Positions 33,138 through 45,929 of a DNA stretch of 64,000 nt are shown piece after piece. The DNA comes from Fremontodendron californicum (lineage: Eukaryota; Streptophyta; Magnoliopsida; Malvales; Malvaceae). Location: positions 10,560,501-10,624,500 of the forward strand of contig JAULJL010000018.1 in the NCBI GenBank assembly GCA_030761205.1. Direction: 5' to 3'. Numbering within the stretch: position 1 is the first letter of the stretch; every line of letters starts with the position of its first letter. The translations under genes were made by a program, and so were the position numbers. The notes beneath the pieces were generated by a model that had not been told where the DNA came from, made no database searches, and saw only the letters and a list, made by a program, of their open reading frames with translations.

Positions 33138-34077
33138 CTAGAGAAACATGTTATCATTGGAGCACTCAAGATGAGCAAGTTCTAGAGAAACATGCTTACC
33201 TGCCTCATCCATTTCCATGTTGCATTGTTTGATAGCCCAATATGCTTTATGTTCTAATTCAACTGGAAGATGACAAGGCTTACCATAAACAAGACGATAA
33301 GGAGACATACCAATGGGTGTCTTGTATGTTGTTCTATAAGCCCAAAGTGCATAATTTAGACGTAAACTCCAATCCTTCCGATTTGGATTGACAGTCTTTT
33401 CAAGGATGGATTTTACCTCTCGATTTGACACTTCAGCTTGCCCACTAGTTTGAGGATGATAAGATGTGGAAACCTTATGTGTGATGTTATACCTCCTTAA
33501 AAAGCTTCCATGGACCTATTGCAAAAGTGAGTACCTTGATCGCTGATTATGGCCTTTGGTGTTCCAAACCTTGCAAAAATGTTATTCTTCACAAAATCTG
33601 AAACAACTTTAAAATCATTAGTCCGAGTAGCTTTTGCTTCCACGTATTTTGAGACATAATCAACAGCAAGTAATATATAAAGATTGCCATACGAAGAAGG
33701 AAAAGGTCCTATAAAATCCATGCCCCATGCATAAAAAAATTCAACAATTAGTATGGGAGTTTGAGGCATTTGATTTCTAGCACCTAAGTTACCTGTTCTT
33801 TGGCACCTATCACATGACTTGCAAAAGCGATATTCATCTTTGAATAAGGTAGGCCAATAAAATCCACTATCAAGCACTTTCATGGCTGTTCTTTTGGGTC
33901 CAAAGTGCCCTCCACATGCATAAAAGTGACAAAAGGTCAGAATAAAATGAAATTCAGATTCAAGTATGCACCTTCATATAATCTGATCAGAGCAATGCTT
34001 CCAAAGGTAAGGATCATCCCAAATATAGTATTTAGCATCACTCTTGATCTTATTCCTTTGGGCTATGGTCAAATCTT
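33138..34077 (-). pseudogene. Integrase of Athila A2
   Basis: 33497-33883 holds CDRCQRTGN, WGMDFIGPF and ISDQGTHF with the two catalytic Asp residues, without the TAG seen in A1. A frameshift near 33497 separates it from 33138-33431, which continues the core with SNREVKSILEKT (catalytic Glu) and reaches the conserved RLNYALWAYRTTYKTPIGMS region absent from A1. Near 33064-33200 the end is scrambled by a short patchwork of duplicated pieces. Confidence 0.85.
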
Positions 34078-34084
34078 CTGGTAA

Positions 34085-34928
34085 CTACTTGGTGACTAAA
34101 TAATTAACAATATCAGCATACCAAGAAATTGTTGTGCTTATGGAAAGGAGTTGCTCATCCGGAAAGTTCTCATGCAATGGTAGTGCATCATCTTCATGAA
34201 CTAAACGGCTAAGATGATCCGCAACCAGGTTGTCACTACCTCTCTTATCTCTTATCTCCAAATCAAACTCTTGTAAGAGAAGTATCCATCTAATCAACCC
34301 TGGTTTGGCCTCCTTCTTAGTGAGCAAGTACCTAAGGGCTGCATTCAGAAAATACAATTACTTTAGTACAATTTAAATAAGAACAAAATTTCTCTAAAGC
34401 AAATACAACAGCCAAAAGTTCTTTTTCAGTAGTGGAATAGTTTAATTGAGCATTATTAAGAGTTCGGGAGGCATAATAAATGGCATGTGAGGCTTTGCCA
34501 ACCCGTTGGCCCAAAACAGCTCCAATGGCATAGTCACTAGCATCACACATGATTTCAAAAGGTACATTCCAATCTGGTGGTTGCATGATAGCTGATGTCA
34601 AGAGTCCCTTAAATGTTTCAAACGCCTCTTTGCATTTATCATCAAAGTGGAAATCCAAATCTTTTTGTAACAGCTTGCAAAGAGGTAGTGTTATCTTTGA
34701 GAAATCTTTGATCAATCTCCTATAGAAACCTGCATGTCCAAGAAAAGAACGAACCTCTCTCACATTTGTGGGAGGTGGTAAAGAATGCATAATATCTATT
34801 TTAGATTTATCAACTTCTATCTCTCTAGAAGAAATAACATGGCCTAAAACTATTCCTTGTTCTACCATAAAGTGACATTTTTCCCAATTGAAGCAAAAGG
34901 TTAGTTTCCATGCATCTTTTAAGTACAA
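34085..34928 (-). pseudogene. RT thumb and RNase H region of Athila A2
   Basis: 34332-34928 is one open frame from the RT thumb (MVEQGIVLGH, FLGHAGFYRR) through CDASDYAIG and TTEKELLAV of RNase H; A1 has an extra stop in the thumb. A 3-bp deletion removes one residue in the SA(P)IMQP stretch relative to A1. The frameshift that destroys the third RNase H Asp is shared with A1. Confidence 0.85.
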
Positions 34929-35862
34929 GGGTAAGAATCTCTAAGCAACTATCAAAAGAATCACCATAGACACTAAAATCATCCATAAAAATTTCTATGA
35001 TGTTCTCTACATAATCTGAAAATATGCTAACCATACACCTTTGGAATGTAGTTGGTGCATTACAAAGACCAAATGGCAGACCCCTATATGCAGAGGTACC
35101 AAATTGACATGTGAAGGTGGTTTTCTCTTGGTCCTCTGGAGCAACTGCAATCTGATTGTAACCTGAAAATCCATCTAGAAAACAATAATGAGAATGGCCA
35201 GCTAACCTTTCAAGCATTTGATCAATCAAAGGTAAAGGAAACTGGTATTTGCGAGTTGTTGAATTAAGTTTGCGATAGTCAATACAAACTCGCCACCCTG
35301 TTTGAATTCTAGTAGGAATAAGTTCATTCTCATTATTTTTTACAACAGTTACACCAGACATTTTAGGAACTACTTGGACCGGGCTCACCCATTTGCTATC
35401 CAAGATATGATAGATCACTCCAACATCTAGGAGCTTTAGTATCTCCTTTTTCACTACCTCCATCATAAGAGGATTCAATCTACGTTGTGCTTATCTTGTT
35501 GGTTTGGATCCTTCCTCTAACAAGATCCGATGCATGCACATAGATGGGCTTATTCCCTTGATATCGACAATTTTCCACCCAATTGCTGTCTTATGCAAAC
35601 TAAGCACCCGGATAAGTCTCTCTTCTTGCAAAGGTATGAGCTATTTGGCAATGATAACTGGTAGTGTGTCCTTTTCACCTAAGAACACATATTTCAAGTG
35701 GCCCGATAATGGTTTCAATTCCAAAGTTGGTGCCTGCAAAACGAAAGATAGAAGTTTCTCATTAGATAAAGGAAAATCAATAAATGAAACACCAAACCTT
35801 TCCTCAAGAGGTGGTAACACTTGAAGAGATGCTAATGCCTCTTTCACATGTTCACTCAACAT
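34929..35862 (-). pseudogene. Reverse transcriptase of Athila A2
   Basis: Same motifs as A1, including WRVCIDYRKLN, YCFLDGFSGYNQI and FMDDFSVYG. It shares the stop near 35490. It has one private nonsense change near 35641-35643, where A1 has a Glu codon in the linker (AKELIPL). Confidence 0.88.
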
Positions 35863-35969
35863 TAAGCCCTCTTTACATTAATAATTTTCCATGCCAAGGT
35901 GCTTGCTAATGGTTGTTTCCAAACTATTTTCACCATCTAACTCATAAGCCTGCTGCACTAAAGAATCAA

Positions 35970-36381
35970 TTATATCAATAGAAAAACATAGTGTACTGTA
36001 TCACTAGGGTATCTCATGGCCTCAAAAATATTAAAGAGAATTATCTCGCCATCAAATTCCATAGTAAGGGTGCCATCATGCACATCTATTTTAGTCTTAG
36101 CTGTTTTCAAGAATGGTCTCCCTAATAGTATGGGTGTTGGATTAGAAGACATCTCATCTTCCATCTCAATAACATAGAAATCAGCGGGAAAGACCAACTC
36201 ATTAACTTGCACAAGGGCATCTTCTATAACTCCTCTAGGATAAGTGTTAGAACGGTCAGCAAGTTGTATTATAACATCGGTTTCCTCTAATGGTCCTAGA
36301 TTTAATAAAGCATAATTGAATATGGCATGACATTAATGGATGCTCCTAGATCTAACATAGCACGTTCAAACCTGATGTTGC
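35970..36381 (-). pseudogene. Aspartic protease region of Athila A2
   Basis: 35970-36212 carries ILLGRPFLKTAKTKIDV; the DLGAS active-site region lies upstream in a different frame, with the same break as in A1. Confidence 0.8.
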
Positions 36382-37580
36382 CTATCTTACAAGGAATGGT
36401 AAACATACTTGGATCCTTGCATTTAGGTGGGAGTTTCTTTTGAAGAACAGCTGAGCTGACACATTCTCCCCCACACTTACCTTTTCATTATCTTTCAACT
36501 TTCGTTTAGTAGTGCACAACTCTTTTAGAAACTTGGCATATCTTGGCACTTGCTTGATAGCATCTAGTAAAGAAATGTTCAACTCTACTTTCCGGAAGGT
36601 TTCCAAAATTTTCTTCTCTTGCTCCTCCTTCTTGGACTTTGCTAACCTGATAGGAAAAGGTAGAGGAGTTATATAAGAAGGAAAAGATGGTTTAGGAGTT
36701 ACCTTTTGTAGTGGCTCATTGGAATGTGAAGATGATGCCACGGTGTTGTCCTCCCCTTGAGCACTATCCTTTTGTGGTATCTCAAGTTGTTTCCACTTCT
36801 TAAAGTTATGGTATTGGCATTTTCTTTGGGATTCACTATAGTTTGAGAAGGTAATTTCCCGGAATCCCTTGCTTGCATTTGACTTATTTTTGTTTCCATT
36901 TGCCCCATTTGAGTCTCCAAATTTCGGATACTTCCCTTTGTTTCTTGTTGAAATTGAATTGTATTAGTAAAAAGAGCTTTAACAAGATCTTCAAGAGAAG
37001 TACCTGAATTTTGAGTGGGTGGCACTTGTTGTCGGGTTTCATATGGTTGTTGAACCCTTTGTTGAAAACCCGATGGTCTATTGTCAAATGGTGGAGGAGT
37101 AGCCTTAGATGCTGGGAAATACCTTTTCAAGAATGCTTTCTTCATACCATTCCATGTAGTTATGGTCCCGGATGGTAGATCGTAGAGACATTCCTTTGCC
37201 GAATCAACTAGAGAGAATGGGAAAGCTCTCAACTTAATTTGCTCTTCCGTGACCCCGGTTGGCCTCATGCTTGAGCAAACTACATGGAATTCCTTGAGAT
37301 GCTTATTTGGATCCTCTCCTGTAAAACCATGAAAAGTTGGGAGAAGATGAATCAAACCAGATTTTAATTCAAAAGCTACCTCAAGATTAGCATATTCAAT
37401 GCATAATGGTTGTTGACCCAAGTCCAGAGCGGCTAGCTCCTTCAGAGTTCAGTTGTTAGCAGCCATCTCTCCTTGTTCCTCTTGGATGGTTTGGATCAAC
37501 TCCTCTTTTGGTTATTGGTGAGAAGTTATGAATTCACGAATTCTCCTAAGTCTTAAGTCTTCTTTTGGAGCTTGGAACAT
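36382..37580 (-). pseudogene. gag of Athila A2
   Basis: The frame from the ATG at 37578-37580 carries the same two in-frame stops as A1, and then the capsid signature (LIHLLPTFHGFTGEDPNKHL). A private 1-bp deletion near 36793 splits it into 36699-37421 and 36382-36741. Otherwise nearly identical to A1. Confidence 0.85.
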
Positions 37581-37664
37581 TCACTGAAAAACAAAAAAAA
37601 AATAATAAATAATTAGAACTGAAAGTAAGAATAAACCAAAAATCAAATAAACTAAAAGAAGCAA

Positions 37665-37682
37665 TCCCCAGCAACGGCACCA
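37665..37682 (-). other. Primer binding site for Asp-tRNA (A2)
   Basis: Identical to the A1 site (TGGTGCCGTTGCTGGGGA on the minus strand), just inside the 5' LTR. Confidence 0.85.
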
Positions 37683-37688
37683 AAAATT

Positions 37689-39420
37689 TGATGCACCCAA
37701 AAGAGTGTATCTTATTTAACCTTGCACTTAAAAAGAATCAACTGTAGAGTATAGTGATTAGCAAGGGTCGAGTCCACAGGGATTGAGTTTTAGTTTATAA
37801 ATAATTAGTTTATCACTTAGAAACAAGTATACAAAAGTAAAGGGGTTTTTGAGATCAGATTTAAACTAAAGTAAACAATAAAAGTAAGAAAGCAAGTAAA
37901 TAAGAAGTAATCGGTTATGAGAAATATGGCTAAAGGTTCATTCTCCACCACTAGACATCATTAAGAATCAAAGTTAACAACTATAGATAACAACCTCCCG
38001 TTTTACCTCAATCCTTAGTTTGTAGTTAAATAGGATAAATGCCACTACTTAATCTCTAACTATCAAACAACCTAGGATAAACATCTCTAAATTTAATTTA
38101 ATAGCTGCTTTAAGATGAGAAAGATAGATTGATCTAAGCAACAAAAGCATGAACATGAATTGTTTAACTTAGGTTATGTTTCACTTTACAATTAGCGAAA
38201 ACTTTAACATAATTATTAATCACAAATTGCTACTATTGTATAGAAATCAACTACGTATCAGACTCTTAAACTAGCATTAGAGAATTATCAAGATCTATCT
38301 AGTATGCATCCTAAACAAATCAAGATAAAAATCATAAACAATTCATGTAGAAGAACATAAACAACTTTGATAGAAAACTAATATATGATAGAATCTGAAA
38401 ATTAATTACATAACATGTCTAGGGCTTTGAAATCACCCTTAACAAAAGAAAAGTTTAGCCTTGCATAGGCATTGTTAACATAAACATAGAATTAAGAAGA
38501 AACTAAGAAGAAAACTAGAAGAATAGAGAAGAAAAAGAATATCAATTATTTAGCCTCTTGCTTTCTCAAACTCTATCAAACAAAGAAGAAAATCAGAATA
38601 TTGTAGCTTGTAATTGTGTAGAGATCAGCTCCCCCTTGGTCTCTTTATATAGGCAGCCCCAATGTCTTGTGCATCAAGTAGCATTTAATGTGATCTTGCA
38701 ATTAAGAGCATTTAATGCTTGAGTGGTGGCTGACTTAAGGTTTTTAAGGAAATAAATAATACTTGTCAGCCAAGGTTTAATTACCTAAGGAAATAAAGAA
38801 TTAATTGTAGTCAAAGCACTCTTTAATATGGAAAGATGCTTTACTTGCAGCCAAAGCATGTAGAAATAACAAAAGTCATAGCTGATTTAAATCTTCTACT
38901 TTGACAAGGATTAGCTTTAAGGAAAGATTCTTGCAATTAATGCAAGTTGACAGCCACTAATCCTAATTTGACAAGGAAAAACATATATTTTAGCTAGGGT
39001 TTTTATCAAAAGATAAATTAAAGCATCCCATGCATGGTTAAATGAAGGTGGCGGCTGAACTTCTTCAAGGTTCAAAAACTTTACCCGTTAGCCCTAATTT
39101 GGGTGTGAGAGTGTGTTTTCCAACTAGGGTTTTTATGGATAAAGAGTATATAATAAGCCACTAGTTTATTTATGGAAAGTTCGGGTTAGGTTTAGCCACA
39201 TGGTGTCTCCTTGATGGGCAGGCAACTTTTTTTTTTTTTTTTTTGTTGCTTGAAACTTCATTTCTTGTCCAAATTCATTCTTTTCAACTCCATAGCAATC
39301 CTTAACTTCCAAAACACCTACAAAACACAAAACCATAGTAAACTATCATGGATTTCAAGGAACTAAGCATAAAATATAAGAATTTGATAAACCAAAATAC
39401 ATGAATTTAAGCATTTATCA
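37689..39420 (-). repeat. 5' LTR of Athila A2
   Basis: About 1.73 kb, TG...CA termini, target duplication CTAAA outside. It differs from the A1 LTR by scattered substitutions and small indels: for example, a longer T-run near 39230 and extra bases near 38750. Confidence 0.88.
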
Positions 39421-39425
39421 CTAAA

Positions 39426-42258
39426 TAATAATCCTATATATATATTATATAAAAAGCATCATCTCTTTAAAGCCATCACATATCCAAGAAATTATCTTCG
39501 AATCCTTACTTACCTTCCTGTTAAAATTACTAGGATAGTGACAGTTCTTCTATATTTTAAACTAAAATATGTAATGCATTATTATATAGTAAAATGTGTC
39601 AAATGCTATAAGAGCGTAGGAAGTGTCTGATGTACTGATGCAAGCTAGTGTTTAATATTCTTTCTATATTGACTATTGTAATCTCGCATTCGAGCTTTTG
39701 GCTCGATGGTTGGTGCATATTCTTCTGTTCAAAAATAGCAAAGTTTAAATCCCCATCCCCAAACTATTAAAAAAAAAAAAGGGCTATTGTAATCTCAAAT
39801 AAAGTTTTATAAATGTATTAAGTTAAAGAGAAATTATTCGACATATTATCGATTGAGTTTTTAAACTTCACAAGTAAAATTAAAAGGATGATATATATCC
39901 CAGAAAATATAGTAAAAAAATGAGGTATATGGCCATTTTTTTATAGTTTGTGGAATTAAAAAATTTCATTATCAATATATTAAAAACGAACTCTAAGTTA
40001 AAATCAAATAAAGAATTTGAGTAAGACATTATATAAGCCAGTGAGAAATCTGTCGATTCTTAAAGACTCAAAACATATCATGCAGAAAAGTTAAAGTTCT
40101 GTTTGGATTTATGCTTTTGTTACTTGCTTCCAAAATAAATATAGATAATGACAGTGTGTCAAAAACCTAAGCGTAACATACTTTGTACATGCAGCATGTT
40201 AATCACTATACTTAATTAAGGATTTATATTTAATGTATCGTCAGTGTAGATCTATACACTGACAATGAACCACATGATGTCACTTATTAAAAATTATAGT
40301 TATTTGTATTTATTATAAAGGATTTTTAAAATTTTATATTTGTTTATTAATGAGGTGTTATCGTATGGTTAATTGATAATATATAGATTTATACACTAAC
40401 AATGCATCAAATATAAACCTTTTAATTAATTAGCATACCAGGCAAACATGTAAAAGGAGGCTATTAAGGGTCCATTTAATATTGTGTTTGATTTTTAAAA
40501 CGCAGCTTTGACCTCGATGCAATGCTGGTTTGATAAAAAAAAAGTTGCTTTTTATCATGCCAACCGCAAAAACTCTTCAAGAGGTCTTTTTGCGATTTGC
40601 AAACTATGATTTTGAAGAAAAATTATCAAATGTCCTTTTATTTTAAAATTATGATCAAATTATCCCTTAATTAATTTTCTCATTTAAAAAAAAAAAAAAA
40701 AATTTAAATATATAGCTTACCTTCTTTAAATGTATTGATGCATTTTAAACTTAAAATAAAAATATAAAGGAAATAACTATTTATTTTCGAGCTTGAAGTA
40801 ATTTAACTTTTTTTAAAAAATCTAAAAATTTTATTTTTATATAATTTTTTAAAATTAAATCTCACAATCATTTTTTATACATTTTAATACAATATACTTA
40901 GATAATATATTAAAATGACTTATTTTATACGTTTAAACATTACGTCACAACATCTTTCACATAAATACTAAATATTTAAAAATGTCAAATCACAGTTTTT
41001 ACAGCACTTCTAAAATATATATTTTTTTTAAACTAAATTGATATCATTTGACTCTTAAACAGTATTATTAGTACCGTTTTGGTTTCGGTGATAGCGGTAC
41101 ATTTCGATTTTTACTAAACCCGATACATAACTCTCCTCGTAACATTCTGAGTTTGGTTTTACCGAATAAATGTTTATATCATTTTCTTTTATCCGAAGAA
41201 AGGATTCATCGAAATAATGCGTCACCATTAATATTGGTAACACATTTGAAATCACCAATGCCATTTCAACATTAAAATTATATTTGGCTTGGTGCATAAA
41301 CGTGGTCCTCTTTCTCAGTTTAGTTCAATCTTTTCCATGTTTTCTTTCAATTCTCCTCCAACAGCCTTTTATTTTAACTTCTTTCCTTGGAGATAATAAG
41401 AAGATATGTTGGTAGATTGTTGGGTTATGAACGTATCGGCTGATACAAAATTTTATTCTTTTATTTTTTTAATTTTATTTATTTATTTGATTTTTTAATC
41501 AAATTTTATTGTTTCCTTTTTAATATTCATTTTTATTTTTTCATAATTTGATCAAAAAAACATGTTTATTAAATTAACATATTCAAAGTTATTAATAATA
41601 ACTTAAAATATTTTTTTAATATTTTTTATTTATTTTATATTTAAAAATTTTAGATTTAAATATTTATAATTTTAAAATTTTATATATAGTTGATGAGTAA
41701 TTTACATTTGGGGCTTAGAAAAAAAAAATTACATTTGGGATTTCAATGTACTAAATTTAATTTCATTTATTTGATATTTTAAATTTTTTTCATATATATA
41801 CATGAAAAAATAAAAAAAAATATTGATAAATTCGAAATAATATATCGAAATACACGGTAGGTACTAGTACAAAGATAAAAACAGCACACTCACCCACATG
41901 TACAATAATTTCTTTAGTTGTGATATCAAACTTATCATAAGTTCTTTAATTAGTATGGATGAAATATTAACCATTTTTCTGACAACAGATGGAGTACTTG
42001 GACAGTTGGATTTGATTGACACAAATACATGGTAACCGAAACCAGCTTGTGCCTAATAGAGTAATCCAAAAACTGCTCCTCATTTTTTCTTTTTTTTCCT
42101 TAAGATCAACGTCGTCGTCACTTTCTCCTCTATTTTTAACTTCTTCTTCCTCCGTATATTGCTAGCATAAATACAAAGTAACAACATGCATGAACATTTT
42201 TCATAAAATAAAGATATAGCATATATACATATAGACATATAGCATTTTTGCTGAACAC
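39426..42258. other. Spacer S2 and unit 4 body, left of the LINE
   Basis: Duplicate of 9217-12052. It carries the SINE-like insertion (39686-39783, direct repeats CTATTGTAATCTC at 39673-39685 and 39784-39796) and the foldback element (about 40209-40427). No gene; the open frame at 41055-41297 is the counterpart of the unconvincing one at 10850-11092. Confidence 0.7.
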
Positions 42259-45200
42259 CAAATTTTTTCATGCAACCATAGTACATCGCAGGCGACGCAA
42301 TACTATTCTTAGAATTAAAGGCAATGATGGAGAATGGATTAGTGATGAGAATCGGATATTTGAATTTATTATTGATCACTTTAAAGCTGTGTTCCAGGCT
42401 GGTCCTCTCTCGGAAGTGGATAAAGTTTTGAATTCTGTGGGGGAGGTGATTTCTCATGATATGAATATGGATCTTTGCAAGGAGGTGTCTGACGAGGAAA
42501 TCAAGAGAGCGGTGTTTGAGTTGGGACCCCTCAAGGCACCAGGCCCTGATGGGTTCCTTGGGGTTTTCATCCAGCAATTCTGGGATACTGTTAAACAAGA
42601 CATTTATGACATGGTTAGAAGCTTCTTTCAGAGTGTTCATTTACTAAAGGATTTGAATCCACTAACATTGTCTTAATGCCAAAGCAAAAAGCTCCGGAAG
42701 AAATTTCACATTTTTGACCGATCAGTTTATGCAATTTTGTTTACAAGGTGATTTCAAAGATTATGGCTTCTCGGATGAAGAATATTTTGCCTCAGGTGAT
42801 CTCCTCGGTTCAATCGGCCTTTATCTCTGGAAGACAAATCCAGGATAACATCTTTGTCGCTCATGAGGCATTTCATGCCTTAAAAAGAGGAGATGGGGAT
42901 TCAAGGGCGTCATGGCTGTCAAGTTAGACCTATGCAAAGCTTATGATAAAGTTGAGTGGGAGTTCCTGGAAAAGCTTCTTGTCAGAATGGGATTTTGGCC
43001 TTTTTGGGTGACTAGAATTATGGAATGTGTGTCCACAACTCAATTCTCACTGGTGATCAATGGTGAAAGGAAGGAAGCCTTTACCCCAAAAAGGGGGTTG
43101 AGACAAGGTGACCCTCTCTCACCTTATCTGTTTATTCTTGTTGCTAATGTTCTCTCTTGTTTAATTGAGAAGGCTTTGGAGTCAGGAAGCCTTCAAGGTT
43201 TCAAGATCAATAATAGATGCCCAACTCTTAGTCACCTTTTGTTTGCCGATGACTGCCTCATGTTTGCTAACGCCAATACCCAAAGCTGTGAGAAGGTACT
43301 GGATATTTTGGAGATGTTCAAAAATGCTACAGGACAATCGGTCAATTTCTCTAAGTCAGCCATCTTTTTCTCTCCTAATACTAAGGCTGATGTTTGCTCT
43401 GTTACTAGAGAAAGGAGGGGAGTCCAATTGATGGATCAAAGCTGTAAATATCTGGGACTTCCGTCGATATGGGGACGTGGGAAGAAAGAGGCTCTCGAGT
43501 TTGTCTATGACAAAGTCCTTTCAAAGGTGCAAAGTTGGAAAGGGAAACTCCTTTCGCAGGCAGGAAGAGAGGTATTACTTAAAGCAGTGGCTACCGCGGT
43601 GCTAGTGTATGTGATGCAATGTTTCAAACTTCCCCTCAACTTTTGTCAGGAGTTGAATGCTCTGTTGAATAGGTTTTGGTGGGGTGGTCCAGGACAGGAA
43701 AGGAAAGGAAAGGAACAGAATTCATTGGTTAAGATGGAGTAAGCTTGCTGTGGCTAAGTCTAAATGAGGGATGGGGTTTAGAGATTTTCAAGCCTTTAAC
43801 AAGGCCATTCTTGCTAAAAAAGCATGGAGATTGTTGAAGAATCTGAATGCCTTATGGTCGAGGATGTTTAAAGGAATCTACTTTCCCTTCTCTTCCTTAT
43901 TTGAAGCTCAAAAGTGTAGGGCTGCTTCGTGGGCATGGAGCAGCATCATTGAAGGAATTGAGGTCTTGAAAAATGGATTTCGGTGGAATGTGTGTAATGG
44001 AAGCAATATTCTCATATGGCATGATAAATGGGTGGCTTTGATCCCATCCTTCAAAGTGTCTTCCCCTCCACCAGGAAACCATGTACCGACTCTGGTGAAA
44101 CACCTTATTGACCCTGTTAGAAGAGCATGAAACACAAGACTACTAAGAGAGAGCTTTAATGATGAAGAGGTCAAGGCCATTTGCAGGATACCAATTGGAC
44201 CTCTAAATAGAGAAGACACTTTTATCTGGCACTTTTCTAAGGATGGTTCTTATTCAGTGAAGTCAGACTAAAACATGTTACTTAACCATGATTTGCCTAC
44301 AATGCATACTAGGCCTAGCGACAGGACTTTCTGGGATGAAGATCAATGGAAAAGTGTTTGGAAACTGCAGGTCATGCCCAAAGCAAGAAATTTTGTTTGG
44401 CGAGCTTACCACAACTCTCTCGCTACCAATGAGAATTCGCATCGTCGTTAGGGCTGAGCAAAAAAATCGAGAAAACCGAAAACCGATCCGAACCGTAGTG
44501 TTCGGTTTGGTTTCGGTTAGGTTTTTTTTAATTCGGTTAAAATTCGGTTCGGTTATTAATTCGGTTTTTTCGATTCGGTTCGGTTTTCGGTTCATAAGTC
44601 CAAAAACTGCAATTAACCGAACCGAACTGAATTCTATTTTTTAATTGATTTTTAATTATTTTTTATTTTTATAATATAAAAATAAATATTTTATTTCTAA
44701 ATTAGTGAAAAAAATACTATAAAAAAAAAAGATAATTTTTAAAAAATTTAAAAACTAAGATATTTTGATTGTGGAAATAGCATGTTAGGCATAAATAACC
44801 TATTAAAATAGCATGTAATAAAGCCCAAAAGTTCAAAAGCCTAAAAGCCCAAAAAAATATGGAAAACCTATAACCGAACCGAACCGAGATACGACGGTTC
44901 GGTTATAACCGATATTTTGGTTATTGCGGTTCGGTTTCGGTTACCCATTTGGAAAAACCGAAATCCTCGGTTCGGTTTGTAAAACCCGAAATAACCGACC
45001 CGAACCGAACCGAACTCACCCCTAATCGTCGTCATCGATCTCCTTACACCATGTGCAGTCGCTGTGAAAATGATGATGAATCTTTGGAGCACATTCTGTT
45101 CTTTTGTCCGTTTGCTAAACCGGTGTAGAGGGCCTCTAACTGCAATTACTGCCCAAAAAGAGAAAGCTTTGTTGTGTTCTTTAAATGGTGGAATCAAGTT

Positions 45201-45929
45201 GTACTCCAGCTCCCTGTGTTTGGATCTTTTGACTCTAAAGGCCTTGTTGCATGCTCTGTTGGCACTTGTGGAAGGCTAGGAATGACTGGGTCTTTGAAGG
45301 CATCAGGGGTGAACCAGTCCAGGTTTGGCAAGCAGCCCTTCGAAAGTTCCAGGAATTTGAAGAAGGGGTGGTGCGATAGCAGACTCAACCCCGCCCTTTA
45401 CGAAATCATTGTGGCTGGCTACGACCACCTTTGGAGGTAATTGAAGTGAATTGTGATGCCTCATTTGTTGTTGGCTCCATGAATGCAGGTATTGCGATCA
45501 TTGCAAGGAACCACAATGGGATTGTTATTGATGGAACCAAGGCACTGGTGCAGACTAGTTCTGCGCTTGTGGCTGAAGCCTTGGCAATTAGGCTTGGTTC
45601 TGCTCTTGTTCTGAGAAGGGGTTGGCAGAATGTTATCATCGAATCTGATAATGAGGAGCTTATGAAGAGGCTGTCTTTAGGCATTTTCACATGTGGGGAA
45701 ACACTTGCTATTCAAGTTGACGTGAATTAAATGCTTGAACATTCTCATGGTCTTCGGTTTTCCCATGTTAGAAGGGAAGAAAACTGTGCAGCTGATTGGG
45801 TGGCAAGAAAAACTAGAGCTAGATGTTGTCCCTCGGATTGGGTTGACAACCATCCTTTTGAACTGTTGAATGTTCTATCCCGATTTGATGTAGATGTACG
45901 CTAAATGCCCTTTTCTGATAAAAAAAAAA
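42259..45929 (+). mobile_element. 5'-truncated LINE, copy 2
   Basis: Same insertion as copy 1, with the RT segments in order: 42264-42676, 42677-42911 (here without a usable open frame because CGA became TGA near 42716), 42912-43742 with GLRQGDPLSPYLF and LLFADDCLMF, then 43771-44448. Further private stops occur at about 44128 (TGG to TGA) and 44270 (TAC to TAA). The RNase H-like domain is at 45431-45730. It is more degraded than copy 1. Confidence 0.9.
44449..45024. mobile_element. hAT-type MITE inside the LINE, copy 2
   Basis: Same insertion as at 14238-14800: ends TAGGGCTGAG and CTCACCCCTA, 8-bp duplication ATCGTCGT at 44441-44448 and 45025-45032. Thirteen bases longer than copy 1 through small indels in the subterminal repeats. 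Confidence 0.92.

Larger units (their letters stand above)
32302..39420 (-). mobile_element. Ty3/gypsy Athila-like retrotransposon A2, minus strand
   Basis: Same insertion as A1 and complete at both borders: the 5-bp duplication CTAAA lies at 32297-32301 and 39421-39425. The 5' LTR (37689-39420) is intact in length, but only about 73 bp of the 3' LTR survives. Order on the minus strand is LTR, Asp-tRNA primer site, gag, protease, RT, RNase H, integrase, 3' non-coding. Several stops are shared with A1, and others are private to each copy. Dead. Confidence 0.92.
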
